NCBI GenBank assembly: GCA_038496445.1
Contig: JALMLS010000446.1
Span: forward strand, 62,001 to 126,000
Direction: 5' to 3'
From: Trichosphaerium sp. ATCC 40318
Lineage: Eukaryota > Discosea > Flabellinia > Trichosidae
DNA length: 64,000 nt
A program made the position numbers and the translations under genes. This document shows positions 13,485 to 24,546 of this stretch, in pieces. Within the stretch, counting starts at the first letter, position 1; every line of letters begins with the position of its first letter. Below the pieces are notes generated by a model. It had not been told where the DNA came from and made no database searches. It saw only the letters and a program-made list of their open reading frames with translations.

Positions 13485-14773
13485 ATGGATCCTTCAGTAC
13501 CAACTTTTATGAAGTTCGTGGTTGGTGGCGCCGCTGGTATGTAGTGTGACGCGCTGCGTATTTAAGGATGCCCTTGATACGTTTTATGGCGTTTAATAAC
13601 TTTAAACACATTTATTAACGTATATGGCTACAGGTTGTTCTGGGTGGATGTTTGTACACCCAATGGATGTCACAAAGCTTCGTATGCAAATATCTGGAGA
13701 AGGTAGTGCTGTGAGACCTCACTTGTCTGTACGCTTCATTTTCGAGTATATTTGCGTTCTAACTCACTAAATAGACAGTCGTAAAGGATATTTGGGCAAG
13801 GGAAGGTATTAAAGGTTTCTACTCGGGTACGCTTCCCATGTAGTACAGAACTTGCATATAATGACCTCTGACAGGTTTATCTCCTGCAATTGCGCGTCAA
13901 CTGTCGTATGGCACATTGAGACTTGGAATCTACGACAGCATGCGTGATTCTCTTTCAAACGGCTCTGAACCGCTGCCTTTGTGGAAGAAAGCCATCAGTG
14001 GACTGACTGCAGGCGCTATCGCTGCTTCTGTCGCTACACCTGTCGAAGTCTGTCTTGTGCGTATGCAGGCAGATGGTAAACTCCCGCCAGAAAAAAGACG
14101 TGGCTACAAGGGATTTGGAGATGCATTAAGGAGAATAGCAACTGAAGAAGGAATAACAGCATATTGGCGTGGCGCTACGCCTACTGTAGTGCGTGCTATG
14201 ATTGTATCAATGGTGCGGGAATTACCTAAAATACTACGTAACGAATGGTTAATGGCTTGTAGGTACAACTAGCAACGTATGATCAAGCCAAACACATCTA
14301 TTTGAATTTCGGTTTATTTTCTTCTCCAACTTCCGTCAGTCTTCATTTCGCTGCTTCTCTTACTTCTGGATTTCTTTATTCTCTAGCGTCGTTACCTTTA
14401 GATATCTCCAAGACAAGGTAAGTAAAATATAACAGAAGTCCAGTTATATTCTCTGAAATATATGTTTGTGTCTTTTGTGTCACGTGACAAGTATTTATAT
14501 CTCTACAAAAAAATCCGAAAAAAAAAAGCCAAAAAAAATACGTTGTTGATTGTTTTCTGTAGGATGCAGTATCAACAAAAATTACCAGATGGTACACTTA
14601 GATATAAGAACGTTTTTCAGACAGTTGCTGTTATTGCAACAAAAGAGAGTCCTACAGCATTATGGAAGGGATTCTTACCTTATTTTATGAGAAGTGGTGG
14701 TCATACTATTCTAATGTTCTTGTTCTTGGAGCAATATAGAAATATAGCAAACTCAATGTTTGTAAGAGATTAG
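13485..14773 (+). CDS. Mitochondrial carrier, 2-oxoglutarate/malate type (SLC25A11-like)
   Basis: Inner mitochondrial membrane exchanger of dicarboxylates. The start MDPSVPTFMKFVVGGAAG is followed by three repeats with carrier signatures PMDVTKLRMQ, PVEVCLVRMQADG and PLDISKTRMQ. The second signature, followed by LPPEKRRGYKGFGDALRRI and YWRGATPTVVRAM, then VQLATYDQAK, matches oxoglutarate carriers rather than ADP/ATP or phosphate carriers, as does YFMRSGGHTILMFLFLEQ near the end. About six introns; one donor is GTGCGG (about 14211), fixed by the VQLATYDQAK frame. The second repeat lacks the first basic residue of the signature, which is normal for this subgroup. An A-rich tract follows the stop. 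Confidence 0.93.
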
Positions 14774-15576
14774 CAGTTGCAAAAAAAAAGATCCAAAAAA
14801 AAAAAAACAAAAAAAAAACAAACACGAACGAAAAAGGTGCTGTTGTGGTACCCTTTAAACACACGTGTATGTGCGTTTACGTAAATCATAGATATACAAA
14901 ACTGCAAACAACAAAAAAAATAAGTATAACTTTTACATTCCACGAGGTGTATTCAGGCGTAAGGAAAGGAAGAAAAAGATAGATGTTTGATCCTCGTAAA
15001 AAAAAATAAAACAAAAAATAAAAATCTCACAAAAAATTTGTCTGTTGTGCAGTATCTGTTTAGAAAACAAAGTAGAGAAAGGTTTGTTCATGTTACATAA
15101 AAGGTAAACTAGTAAGAGCCGTAATAACTATCACCTCACACCTTTTCGTACACTTGTTTGCCCTGAATTGCTTACAATTAACTTATTCCGCGTTGGTACA
15201 AGTATAAGCTATTTTAACTTGTTTTATTCTACAACTCCTATTAAATACTATAATACATCTCTACTACGCGTGGTGATGGTTTTTCGGAACTGTGAAGCTC
15301 TAATTCACATGGCACATCTTCCTTTTATATTTCGTTCTTTAGTGCGTTGTTTTACACTCGACAATATTATTACGTACGTACCAAGAGTATTGCCATGCTC
15401 CTTTTTTGATTTTACAGTAGTAGTGTACCAAATAATTTAAGCCACTAGAATACGTTAATTCACAACGCTTTTGTCGCTATGACAACATAGACTAATAACG
15501 TAAGAACATTTGAAGCACGCACATTTAACCGTGTGCGTTGTAATAACTTAGACCTTATAGAGGCCATTAACGCAAT
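14774..15576. other. Intergenic, A-rich tract then AT-rich DNA
   Basis: About 800 bases. Directly after the carrier stop lies an A tract interrupted by single C and G bases (about 14779-14822), then CACGTG near 14862 and more A runs near 14998-15040. An ORF at 15168-15440 is open but has no family likeness, unusual Cys/Phe/Tyr composition and no splice context, so I do not call it. Confidence 0.35.
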
Positions 15577-17118
15577 ATGAAGAGAAGAAGGGCTAATGAT
15601 GGCTCTCGCAAACAAGCTACAGGAAACGCTGCTGGAAGCGTTTCACACGAGCTTTTAGAAAGCGTAAAGGTAGCACGCAATAAAGAGGTCGTACAACGCG
15701 TTATTAGAGAAGTTTTCAACAAGAAACAGTACGATCTTATTGAGCAATACTACGACCGCCGTTGTACGTTCCCAGCGGTTGTCAGAACGTTTAAGGGCAT
15801 ACCTAAAGCAATGCGTGTTAGTACATGTGTCGGCCATGCCACAATTTAAAAAAATGCTTAGGAAGCCGGTATAAGGAACCCAAAAGAGTGCTTAGATGAT
15901 AATAAGGATGTATGTAATCATTCTGTGTAATTATTTTCATTTTAGCTTGTTAACAAAACTTTTTTTCCTCTTACTCACAAAAACTTTGCGCGTACGTATC
16001 GCTCTCATGCACTTGATCTCGGAGTTGGAACTAAAAGTCACGAATTTTTTTTTCACGTTTCAGAATTCAAAAAACAAAAAAAAAACACCAACACAAATCT
16101 GCTTTCAAAGTTTATTGTTTTCTCAGGGTCAAGCGCTTCAAATTGTTAAAACAGCATGTAAATTCTATTCTACTGCTTTCCCAGATCTTCATTACACAAT
16201 AACGTCTCTCATTGGGTACGCTATATAACCGTATTTCCCTTTTTGAAAATAATTCAAAACCACGTTTTGACTCGGGCGCTAGTGAAGGTGACACTGTAGC
16301 TGTGCACTGGGAAGTAACAGGGCACCACCTGGGACCATTAACATTGACTCCTGATTGTGTTATACAGCCAACAGGTCCGTAAATTTAGCTCTTTTTGAAA
16401 AGGGCAAAAGGAAAAAAAAAAAAAAAAAGTCGGGCGTCTTACTTACCCGAACTCTTGAAGGCAATGAAGTAAATGTATCTGCAACTGCTATTCTAAAGTT
16501 AAAAAATGATAAGATTATCGAGGTTAGACAAAACGTAGACCAACTCGCTTTATTTCAACAACTGAATGTATTGGATCAACTATACCTATTGCAGCCGAAT
16601 GCAACACAGCCACAGGCTCAGCCTCAACGTACTACGACACCAACAACAACACCACCTACTCAACCAGTAGAAAACATGAGAACAACGCCACCAATGGCAC
16701 ATCGACCTACAGCAGTACCATCGTTCCCTAGAACTGTTCAACCGCCTACACAACTTCCGGCAATCTCCTCTCTTCGCTCTTCTTTTGGTCGTCACACAAC
16801 AAATGGCTATGACACTAGGCCACAACAGACGTTTAATACAGTGCGTATAGATTTTTGTAGATTATTCAAAGGAAGCTTGCGGCCCTAACTTTTTTGTTAT
16901 AGCCTCTACAGCCACAACCAACGCAAACACAGCCACCTGTACATCATCAAAATTTTATGACAACAAGATCTCAGACTCAGTTTACTCAAAATACACAAGA
17001 CGACAATTATTCTCCGTTCCCTACATTTATGCCACCACAGAGAAACACGCAAGTTTTAAATCAACAAAAAGATACGACTGGTATGCCACAAGGGAAGTAC
17101 GGAGAAAAACAACCATAA
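15577..17118 (+). CDS. NTF2/SnoaL-like domain protein with Gln/Pro/Thr-rich tail
   Basis: The start MKRRRANDGSRKQATGNAAG is basic, possibly a nuclear signal. A SnoaL/NTF2-like fold follows: VIREVFNKKQYDLIEQYYDR, then VRTFKGIPKA, ALQIVKTACKFYSTAFPDLH, DTVAVHWEVTGHHLGPL, and the closing strands ATAILKLKNDKIIEVRQNVD with LALFQQLNVL. From about 16600 to the stop (17118) the protein becomes low-complexity, rich in Gln, Pro and Thr, and is very likely disordered. At least six exons. SnoaL-like proteins include small cyclases and binding scaffolds; catalytic residues cannot be assigned here, and the long disordered tail argues for a binding or condensate-type role. The domain call is good, the function open. 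Confidence 0.75.
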
Positions 17119-18539
17119 AAAACCGTGTCTGTAGAAAAATAAAAAAGCAGTTCGAACCAACCAACACAAGTCTGCTTTATTTTTATTTAAAAAACCCACA
17201 AACCTGCGTATCTTTTTTTCTTTTCTTCAGCGAACCATTATTGTAACGGTACCATGTAACACGCGGACAATCTCACTCACTTTTAAGTACACATACTTCA
17301 TTTTGTCAAATAGGCTATTCTCGTTCCATAGTTCCCGTAGATTGTAACAACGATGTGCGTTGTTTCTAGCAAGAAAAACTTTTTTTTTTTTGCAATCTTT
17401 TTTGTAAAATGGAAGCACAAACAAACCCTCTGTTATGAAGTTTTATATACTCTATAGCCATGACATTCGTTTTGCTTACATGCTGCGCTTATTGTTGATG
17501 TAGAATGGCTGTTTGTTAAAGCGCAATTTTAATGTTGAAGCTTCTTACTAACAAACTGATAAAGGCCACTGCAAATTAGCGTGTTGACACGTTTGAAGAT
17601 TATGCGCATATTAATTTGCTCGCTAATAGGGTAAAGAAATACCATGGCTATTCGTTTTGGTATGTAATAGGCGTAGATCAGATCATACAGCTTTGCAGTT
17701 GTTATTTTGCACTTTTCTTTTTTTTCTTTTTTTCAACCTTTGATTTTTCTGCATGAAGTACTTGAACAAACTACATGTCGTTGTCGTTACCAGTAGGGAT
17801 TAGTAAGAATGGTTAGTGTTATGGTAGACAAAGTAAGGTGTAAATAAAAGGTACACAGGTGCGCCTCTGGCCTTGCAGCTACGTGATCTCTTTGACCTTA
17901 ATAACAGCTAGCAGATGGCATAGTAGGAGTTTTTTTTTCTGTACACGGAGATCCTCATCGCTGTAATTGATGGAGACTTAATATTACTATATATGTGGTC
18001 ATATTGTAGGAAAGGAAGAAAATAAAAAACGTTATGGCCAGAGCGGTTGCCCAATTTAGTTATTATGATTTAAAAAACAAACTGAAAAACTTCCGAAAAT
18101 ATGTTAGAACGCAGCCACATTCCAAAATATTACGAAAAACAATCACTAATATGGTGCTATGGGCTCCATAGTTTATAAAAAACTTGTGAAGTAAGCGACG
18201 GAGTTTCCGGTTTCTCCACGAGCTTTCTAACACTTGGCACGTGACATACGTGTACACAGCACCCTAATTTCGCCCAAAGAATATTCTGGAATAGACAAAA
18301 CCAATTGTAATCTCGTGCGAATGATTTTTCCGTATTTTTTTTTGAGTGCAGTTTTTAGTGTACCAAAACTCCGCCAAGAAAAACATGAGAACTAGTAGTT
18401 CGGAATAACTACCTTACACCGAGGTCGTCCGTAACAATATGGAAGTGTACGTTGTGCGAACAACGTGGTCTTTCCAACAAAATGCTTTTTATTAACAGAA
18501 CAGTAGTATCTACACGCGCATTATGGTTAAATAGACATA
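17119..18539. other. Long intergenic region, no gene seen
   Basis: About 1.4 kb between convergent genes. I find only short ORFs without family likeness on either strand. It contains T runs (17213-17225, 17700-17740) and a CACGTG near 18239. A small RNA gene cannot be excluded by eye. Confidence 0.35.
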
Positions 18540-21500
18540 CTATTCGTCATCTGTAACGTTTGTAGCTGTATTGGTGGCAGAATTAGTAGATGGTAAAGTC
18601 ACAGCCGTGATACCACTAGAGCGCTTACTACCAGCTCCAAGAGGATCATTCGCCAATCTGAGTATGTGAAAACAAACCGCGTGACAAGTTATAACTAATG
18701 GTCATTAGCGCCGAAAAACACAAAATAGACTTGTCTGTCATAACACGTACCAGCACCGAGCACAATGAACAAAGAAACAAGTACGAATTGCGTGAATCTC
18801 TCAATATTAGCGAGAACAAGCGAAACAACAAGTATAGCGAAGAAAGCTACGTTGTAAACAGCGAAGAATATAACCCGTGATTCATTAAAGAATTTAAGAG
18901 GCAGTTTTCTTATCTTGAAGGTAATGAATCCTCCAACAGCAAGTAAGAAGCCCTAGAGATGTAGGGGTAAGGTATTGAAAAACAATCAGTGGCATACGTT
19001 GGCAATCACTATTAATATCTCTATAACCTGCGCTGTAGTGTTTTGATCGCACACGTAGTAATTTTGGTTTATGCGGTACTCAGATACAGTTACCAATTTC
19101 TTTTCGATTCCTCCTGCAGCGCTCTATACACCATTAAAACAACAAAACACTTGTGTATACGTACCAATATAATTAAAACAAGAATGTGTCCAGATACAAG
19201 AGCAGAAACCCATGCGAGTACTTGCCAATTTGCTAAAAACAAATATAAACAACTTGGTGTGGTAGGCTAGGCTTACAAATAACGATAATTTCTAGTGTTT
19301 TGAGATTGAACAAGCGCTCTACACGGTATGTTTTTGCAAACAACGGCCTAGAAACATGCGTGTGAGTGTAACCATGAATAAAAAATAGCGTTGAAATGAG
19401 TTGTTACCCAAACAAAAGAATAAATCCAATATCAACAAGCCATGCTCTAAAATGGCATGTAAAGTCTGACACAACGTTTGGTAGAAGCGTGAAAGGCACT
19501 GCACAAAGTAAAACGCATCCGAGGATCATGAGAGCCAAGAATACAGGTGAAGACGCCTACAATTCCTTGTCAGTTGCAAAACAACTTAAAAACAGGTATA
19601 CGCACTCTAATATGAGACTGTTTATGGAATATAGCCACGTATAAAAACCAAGGAAGTGTACCTAATAGCCCAATACCAGCAAGTATAGCAATAAAATACT
19701 CAGTCCAGTGGCCTAAGAAGCGTTAGCGAACTAATACGCTAGGAAGCAAAAATGACGTTTTGTTCGTACTGAACTTTGGGTCAAAAATACGTTCTTCCCA
19801 TGTAGGCATTGGGAATACTAGTTCTCTTTGCTGAATCAATGGCGGAGCTAGAGGTATTCTATCGTCTACAACTTGATCAAGTTGCACAACAAGTGGTTGA
19901 AATTGTTGTTGACCTTCTCCTTCCCATGATACTCTACCAATAAAAGTATCTGTTCTAAGACTAAGCACTGAACGGTACATTTCAGTTTGAAACTACAAAA
20001 TAGTATTAGATTTAATGTACTGGTAGTAGTGGTTACGCACAGTGCTTGCTGTAGTACAAGTAGTATTAGGTTGTTGTAGAGTTAATGAACCATCATTATT
20101 AAGCTAAAACGCGTAAGATTGGTGCTGGTTACTTCAGCAAATAAAACCATACTGTAAGCGCATCTCCGTACTGAGACTTCATACTTTCTACACCAAGTTT
20201 CAACATTAGCGTTGCTATTGAAACTCTGACACCAAATAAAGTTATATCCTACACGGCAATAAAAAGGTGAGTTCCCTACTTTACTTTACAAAAAAAAAAA
20301 GAGAAGACTTATCGTACAGTGCCTGTAGTCTCTTGAAGCATCCTTCTAAAATTGGTTGTATTTCCAAAATGAGGGGTAGTTGGAAAATCAGCTTTACCAC
20401 CCAATTCATACTAAACAAGAAAGATTAAGGAACAACTTGTTTCAATTTGTTGGTGTCTTTTTGACATTCTTTTTTTTTTCTGCTTTTTTTTTTGTTTTTG
20501 ATTTGTTTTCCGATGCGTACCTCAAGATGAGTAGTTATATATCTTAGATATCGCTTTGAAAAATCATCTGCAACAGTCTCCCCAATATTAGCTACTTGCA
20601 TAAACTTTGGTGTGTAGTCGTTGCGTTCAAACTCTTCCATAACAAGAGCAGCACCTCTAACAAATATATGACAATACAGTATAGCATCTGAATCAGCTGC
20701 GATCATTTCTCTTGCAGCACCAGTTAAGTTCTGTTTAAACGCGTCAGGGTAGTCTTGTGCTGGGAATGTAAAAGGATTATTGCCAGGAGGTATCGACACT
20801 AAAAAAAGGATTAGAAAACACAGGTGTAAATGACAAAAGAAGAAGTTGGACATGTGATATCTTACCTGCAAATGCCCCGAAATTGAATACATTAACGTGA
20901 GCTTTCACTTCGATTCTGTTACGGCGTAATGCGTCCAAGAAATTAGGATGAGTACATCTTGTAGCGTACGGAGCGCCACCGGGGTGGTTCTAGAGAAAGG
21001 TATTAGCGACAACGCTGGAAGAAGTTATGTACGTCATAAACGAGGGTAACTGTTTTAACTCCAGCCAGCCTCAATAGTGGTATAGTAGACTGAATTTGTT
21101 GTGACGCTAGTGTAGCAGATGATAAAAACAGCCTACTGCTTTCAATACTGACCTCATCTTCTGTTGCATAGGCCACTAACACTGGTAAGCAGCATAGTAA
21201 AATCAAATCACAACAAGCTAAGAACTTACGTATAAACTGTCCTAACGGATCTGTAACACTTTGGGTAATACTCGGATGTATAGCAAATGAACCAAGCATA
21301 AGAGTTACAGTAGGGTCAGCAATCAATTGAGCGTTTTGCTCTGCCATTAGGGTGAAGTTGTATTGATCATCGAGAACTCTGAAATTAAACCCAACCTCCT
21401 CATTACCGAACTTTATCGGGTTTATAGTTTGTGTCCATACTTCAAGGAACTTTAGGGCATCCCTAAGAGGTTTTAGGTTAAAATTGGTTGAGTTAGGCTT

Positions 21501-21800
21501 TTTTTGGTAGTATACTATTTGCGGTGCAGTTTTGCAGCAAATTGTGTTCGTTGCAACTCGGCTTTGTCTGCTTTTCGCGTATAGATGGTATTTAACGTAC
21601 AGTATAGTAACCATCACTCCCTGGAATGGTCCAGCACTAATAGAAAGCGTCATGCCTAATTTAATTTAATACAACGATAAAACGCAGTAGTAATACGCCG
21701 TAAAACGCTTTCGCATATAGTTTTGAAGCTTACCGATAGTTATATTACGTAAACAAGTTGCACAAACAAACAACGTTGCTAATAACACTAAAAAACGCAT
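18540..21800 (-). CDS. Class C (GABA-B-like) GPCR with PBP1-type ligand-binding domain
   Basis: Plasma-membrane receptor. A signal peptide MRFLVLLATLFVCATC starts at 21800. A periplasmic-binding-protein-like ectodomain follows, with ALKFLEVWTQTINP, VTLMLGSFAIHPSITQSV, VLVAYATEDEVSIESSRLF, LLRLAGVKTVTLVYD, DAILYCHIFVRGAALVMEEF and GYNFIWCQSF (about 21600-20300). The seven-helix part begins near 19720 (EYFIAILAGIG) and shows class C marks: SPVFLALMILGC, SDFTCHFRAWLVDIGFILLFG, LFAKTYRVERLFNLK, ANWQVLAWVSALVSGHILVL and FNESRVIFFAVYNVAF. The cytoplasmic tail is short and Ser/Thr-rich, ending at 18540. More than 12 introns. Dictyostelid Grl receptors share the 7TM class. The ligand is unknown; the fold of the ectodomain (amide/branched amino acid or ANF type) is inferred from pattern only. 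Confidence 0.85.
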
Positions 21801-22583
21801 GCTTCGTCTTGTAGTTGAAGGATGAGTTGTTTTATGGTTTTATGTTTTTGGTATTGTCTAAAATAGGCATCTTAACCTCTATTGACTACATTTTTCTTAG
21901 TCTTTACGTAACCGTATATAAAACAACGAAATAAAGGCAGCTTTAGTAGTGTTTAAAGAACTTTTTATTTGCATTTATGTGTACATCCAGAAAACCGTTT
22001 CTGGCCTTCAGAAAAGAAATGCCGTGTACTGGAGAACGCAAGGCACCACAGAGAACATTAAACAACTAGGTTTTAGTTTTTTGTATGTAGGTTGGCAAAT
22101 ACAAAACGGGAAAGTGGCTTTTTTTTTTTTGCAAAGTAGCTAATTATAGATCAAAATACACTGTTTTTTTACGTACCTACACAACATGCGCAGAAATGAG
22201 TTGCACAAATTTGTTTTGAGGTCCTCATTTATGTGAAGGGTTGTTAGGGCTGGTGTATTCCTTTCATGCTTCTAAGAGGTGTTAAAAGGTTGTTGTCGTA
22301 AAAACTTGTGTTCGTTTTATTTCTCAAAATACTTGAGTTTTAATCTCTAGAAAGCATGTAAGATTTATCCCTCAACTTCCTCGTTACACTCCGTCTTGAA
22401 GTATTAGCTAGACTTCACAATTTTAGATCATTATTGTATTCCACAAAGCCGGAGGTGAGTCACCTTCAGCTATCACGTGACTTTTTTTTTCTGGCACAAA
22501 ATTGTAGTAAGTCAAACATAACTCTAGCGTAAAGCCAGGTAAATATTAGATGGAGCAGCCAACAGTGATACGTTTAACTTCAG
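21801..22583. other. Divergent intergenic region
   Basis: About 780 bases upstream of both a leftward GPCR and a rightward small gene. Short ORFs only. One CACGTG at about 22474 in a TCACGTGAC context. A short upstream exon of the next gene could lie near 22500-22543, before an intron that reads GTAAAT to TTCAG (about 22539-22583). Confidence 0.35.
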
Positions 22584-22934
22584 GTACGTATACCTGCGAG
22601 CAAATTGAGGTTGATGACAACAACAGGGCAGGCAGCAATGGCAGAACATTGTAATATAATCGCAACAAACACAATTAGACCATACACCGAAGAGTTAGCT
22701 GCTTTTTTAACAGAAAAATGCGCAACCGCATCATTAAGACTAAAAGCGAAGCTTACATGGAATGAAGTAGATAAACAAAACGTATTAACGCTAAAGGGAA
22801 TCAAATCAAGTCATATCAATGCTATGCTCATTTTACCAATGTTAATCATACAGTATTTTCTTTCACAAGGATTTAAACTTGTGAGTGAAGTATGTACACA
22901 CAAAGGAGATTTCGTTTTGACGTTTGCCAAGTGA
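22584..22934 (+). CDS. Small hypothetical protein, probable 3' exon
   Basis: An open exon of about 116 codons, unrecognised. It reads RLMTTTGQAAMAEHCNIIAT, then RPYTEELAAFLTEKCATASL, a hydrophobic stretch INAMLILPMLIIQYFLSQGF (about 22815-22875) that may be a membrane helix or a buried core helix, and ends VLTFAK. Codon choice and even composition suggest real coding. Either the ATG at 22614 is the start or the exon is spliced to an upstream one through the acceptor at about 22583. An in-frame alternative ATG at 22550 is in another frame and would need a shift. Confidence 0.45.
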   Translation, partial: VRIPASKLRLMTTTGQAAMAEHCNIIATNTIRPYTEELAAFLTEKCATASLRLKAKLTWNEVDKQNVLTLKGIKSSHINAMLILPMLIIQYFLSQGFKLVSEVCTHKGDFVLTFAK

Positions 22935-23178
22935 ATTCTAAGAATAAAAACTAATTTGACACTAAGCAGTGTAAAGCAAGCAAAAAAACTGACGAATAAA
23001 TGGTTAGGTAGTAATTTGGACTACAGTTCCAGTGTACAATAAGCATAAGACATGTTGCTTTGGTAACATACTACTAGTATGAGTAGTTGGACCCCATTTA
23101 ATGTCTGTAAATGGTAATATCGAGTATTGTATAGAAGTTTCAGGAAGTTCTGTTGTTTTTTTCAGGATAAAATAGGAA

Positions 23179-24108
23179 TTATCGCCTGTATCCAGATGTG
23201 AATAATTTACCATCGCTCCATGTCTTAAACTCTCCCTTCCGTTTGCCATTGGAGTAATTTGTTAGTTCAACCAGAGCTCCGTTCTCCCACCTCTTGTGCA
23301 CTCCTTCTTTTTTACCATTGATGAAATTACAGTGTTCTTCCATTTGCCCATTGGATTGCCACACTTTGCACTCTCCTTCAATTTTATCATTAACATAATT
23401 ACAATACATGTATATTTGACCATTTTTATGCCATTCCCTATACTCTCCTTCTTGCTTACCGTTGATATCACAGCATTGCATCCTCAACTGGCCATTAGCG
23501 TGCCATTCCTTGTACTCTCCTTCTTGTCTTCCATATTCGAAACAACAAGTTATATGACACTGACCATTCTCACGCCATGACTTGTACTCTCCTTCTCTTT
23601 GTCCATTTACGTAAAACCCATGTGCAGCTAACTGACCGTTTGTATACCATGTCTTAAACTCTCCTTCCTGTCTATTGTTCCTGTATGTAGTTTTTATGGA
23701 CAACGTTCTGTTATCGTGCCACTCCTTGAATTCTCCTACTAGTTTTCCATCGACATAAAAACAATGTGTCTTCAACTGTCCGTTTCTGTACCACATTTTA
23801 AACTCACCATTCTTTTTGTCATTAGCGTAGTCTGATTTACAGTACAACTGACCCTCGTCATACCACTCTTTAAGCTCTCCATGTAGTTTTCCATGTGACC
23901 AATATGCTTGATACACGATTTGTTCTTTTCGAACAAGTTCGCGATCGATGAAAATTCCTACTGTTTTGCATCTTTTCCATTTCCCGTTTTTTTTTAAATC
24001 ACTATCAAATCTCGTTGTCATTGCCGTCTGTCGGGATAGCAAAGGCCACTTATTATATATTATGTAGTCTAGATCGATAATATCGAGGTGAAGCTCTGTT
24101 GGAAGCAT
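23179..24108 (-). CDS. Intronless F-box-like/MORN-variant repeat protein
   Basis: One uninterrupted 309-codon frame in an intron-dense region. The N-terminus (MLPTELHLDIIDLDYI) resembles the first helix of an F-box. From about residue 70 there are about ten tandem units of about 24 residues with the core G-E-x-K-x-W-x-x-N-G-Q-L followed by a Cys/Tyr-rich strand and NGK (for example GEYKEWHANGQLRMQC and GEFKTWYTNGQLAAHG). This is the MORN-variant repeat also seen in bacterial YwqK proteins and, as I recall, abundant with F-box-like N-termini in marseilleviruses and other giant viruses of amoebae. The last unit is truncated (SDGKLFTSGYRR). No signal peptide. Probably an adaptor that binds partners through the repeat sheet; origin by transfer is inferred. 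Confidence 0.85.
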   Translation of the reverse strand: MLPTELHLDIIDLDYIIYNKWPLLSRQTAMTTRFDSDLKKNGKWKRCKTVGIFIDRELVRKEQIVYQAYWSHGKLHGELKEWYDEGQLYCKSDYANDKKNGEFKMWYRNGQLKTHCFYVDGKLVGEFKEWHDNRTLSIKTTYRNNRQEGEFKTWYTNGQLAAHGFYVNGQREGEYKSWRENGQCHITCCFEYGRQEGEYKEWHANGQLRMQCCDINGKQEGEYREWHKNGQIYMYCNYVNDKIEGECKVWQSNGQMEEHCNFINGKKEGVHKRWENGALVELTNYSNGKRKGEFKTWSDGKLFTSGYRR

Positions 24109-24546
24109 CAGTAGGTTGGAACAACCGTTACTCGCGGAATTCAGCTGAACGTAATAGTTAGTATCAGAATCTTTATAAATGCTAAGGAGGCACCTTGCGT
24201 TTTGCCATGAAGGGTTCTGTTGGCGGAATAATTGCCCTTGACGCCAGTTTGACTAAAAGACAACGACAATGAACAAAAACCGTTAGACCTAAGACAGCGA
24301 CAATCTTTTGGAGGAAAGGAGCAGTTTAGTAAGACGACTTTTAAAAACCCGACCCGTTATCACGTGATAAAACTTTTTGGAATAGTTATAGCTGTAGCTG
24401 TACATCTACACAATAACTGCTGCTCAATGTTTCGCCTGTGGAATACAACAATACAGGCGAGATAAAATGGTGTACAAATGGGTTTTATTTCAGTTTTTTG
24501 GTTTTGTTACATTTTTTTTTTTCATATTTTTGTTTAAGTATCAACT
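24109..24546. other. Intergenic
   Basis: About 440 bases between two leftward genes. No supported gene; a 21-codon ORF (24207-24272) and AT-rich DNA only. One CACGTG copy near 24361 is in a perfect palindrome ATCACGTGAT and may belong to the promoter of the MORN-variant gene. Confidence 0.4.

Noticed and set aside
15168-15440. + strand ORF of 90 codons
   Set aside because: No family likeness, no splice context, unusual amino acid mix; length is expected by chance in AT-rich DNA.
16586-16825. Minus-strand Cys/Trp-rich ORF
   Set aside because: Antisense of the Gln/Pro/Thr-rich tail of the NTF2-like protein; the odd composition comes from the CAA/ACA codons on the other strand.
23296-23580. 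+ strand hydrophobic ORF
   Set aside because: Antisense of the MORN-variant repeats; the regular codon pattern of the repeats keeps the other strand open.
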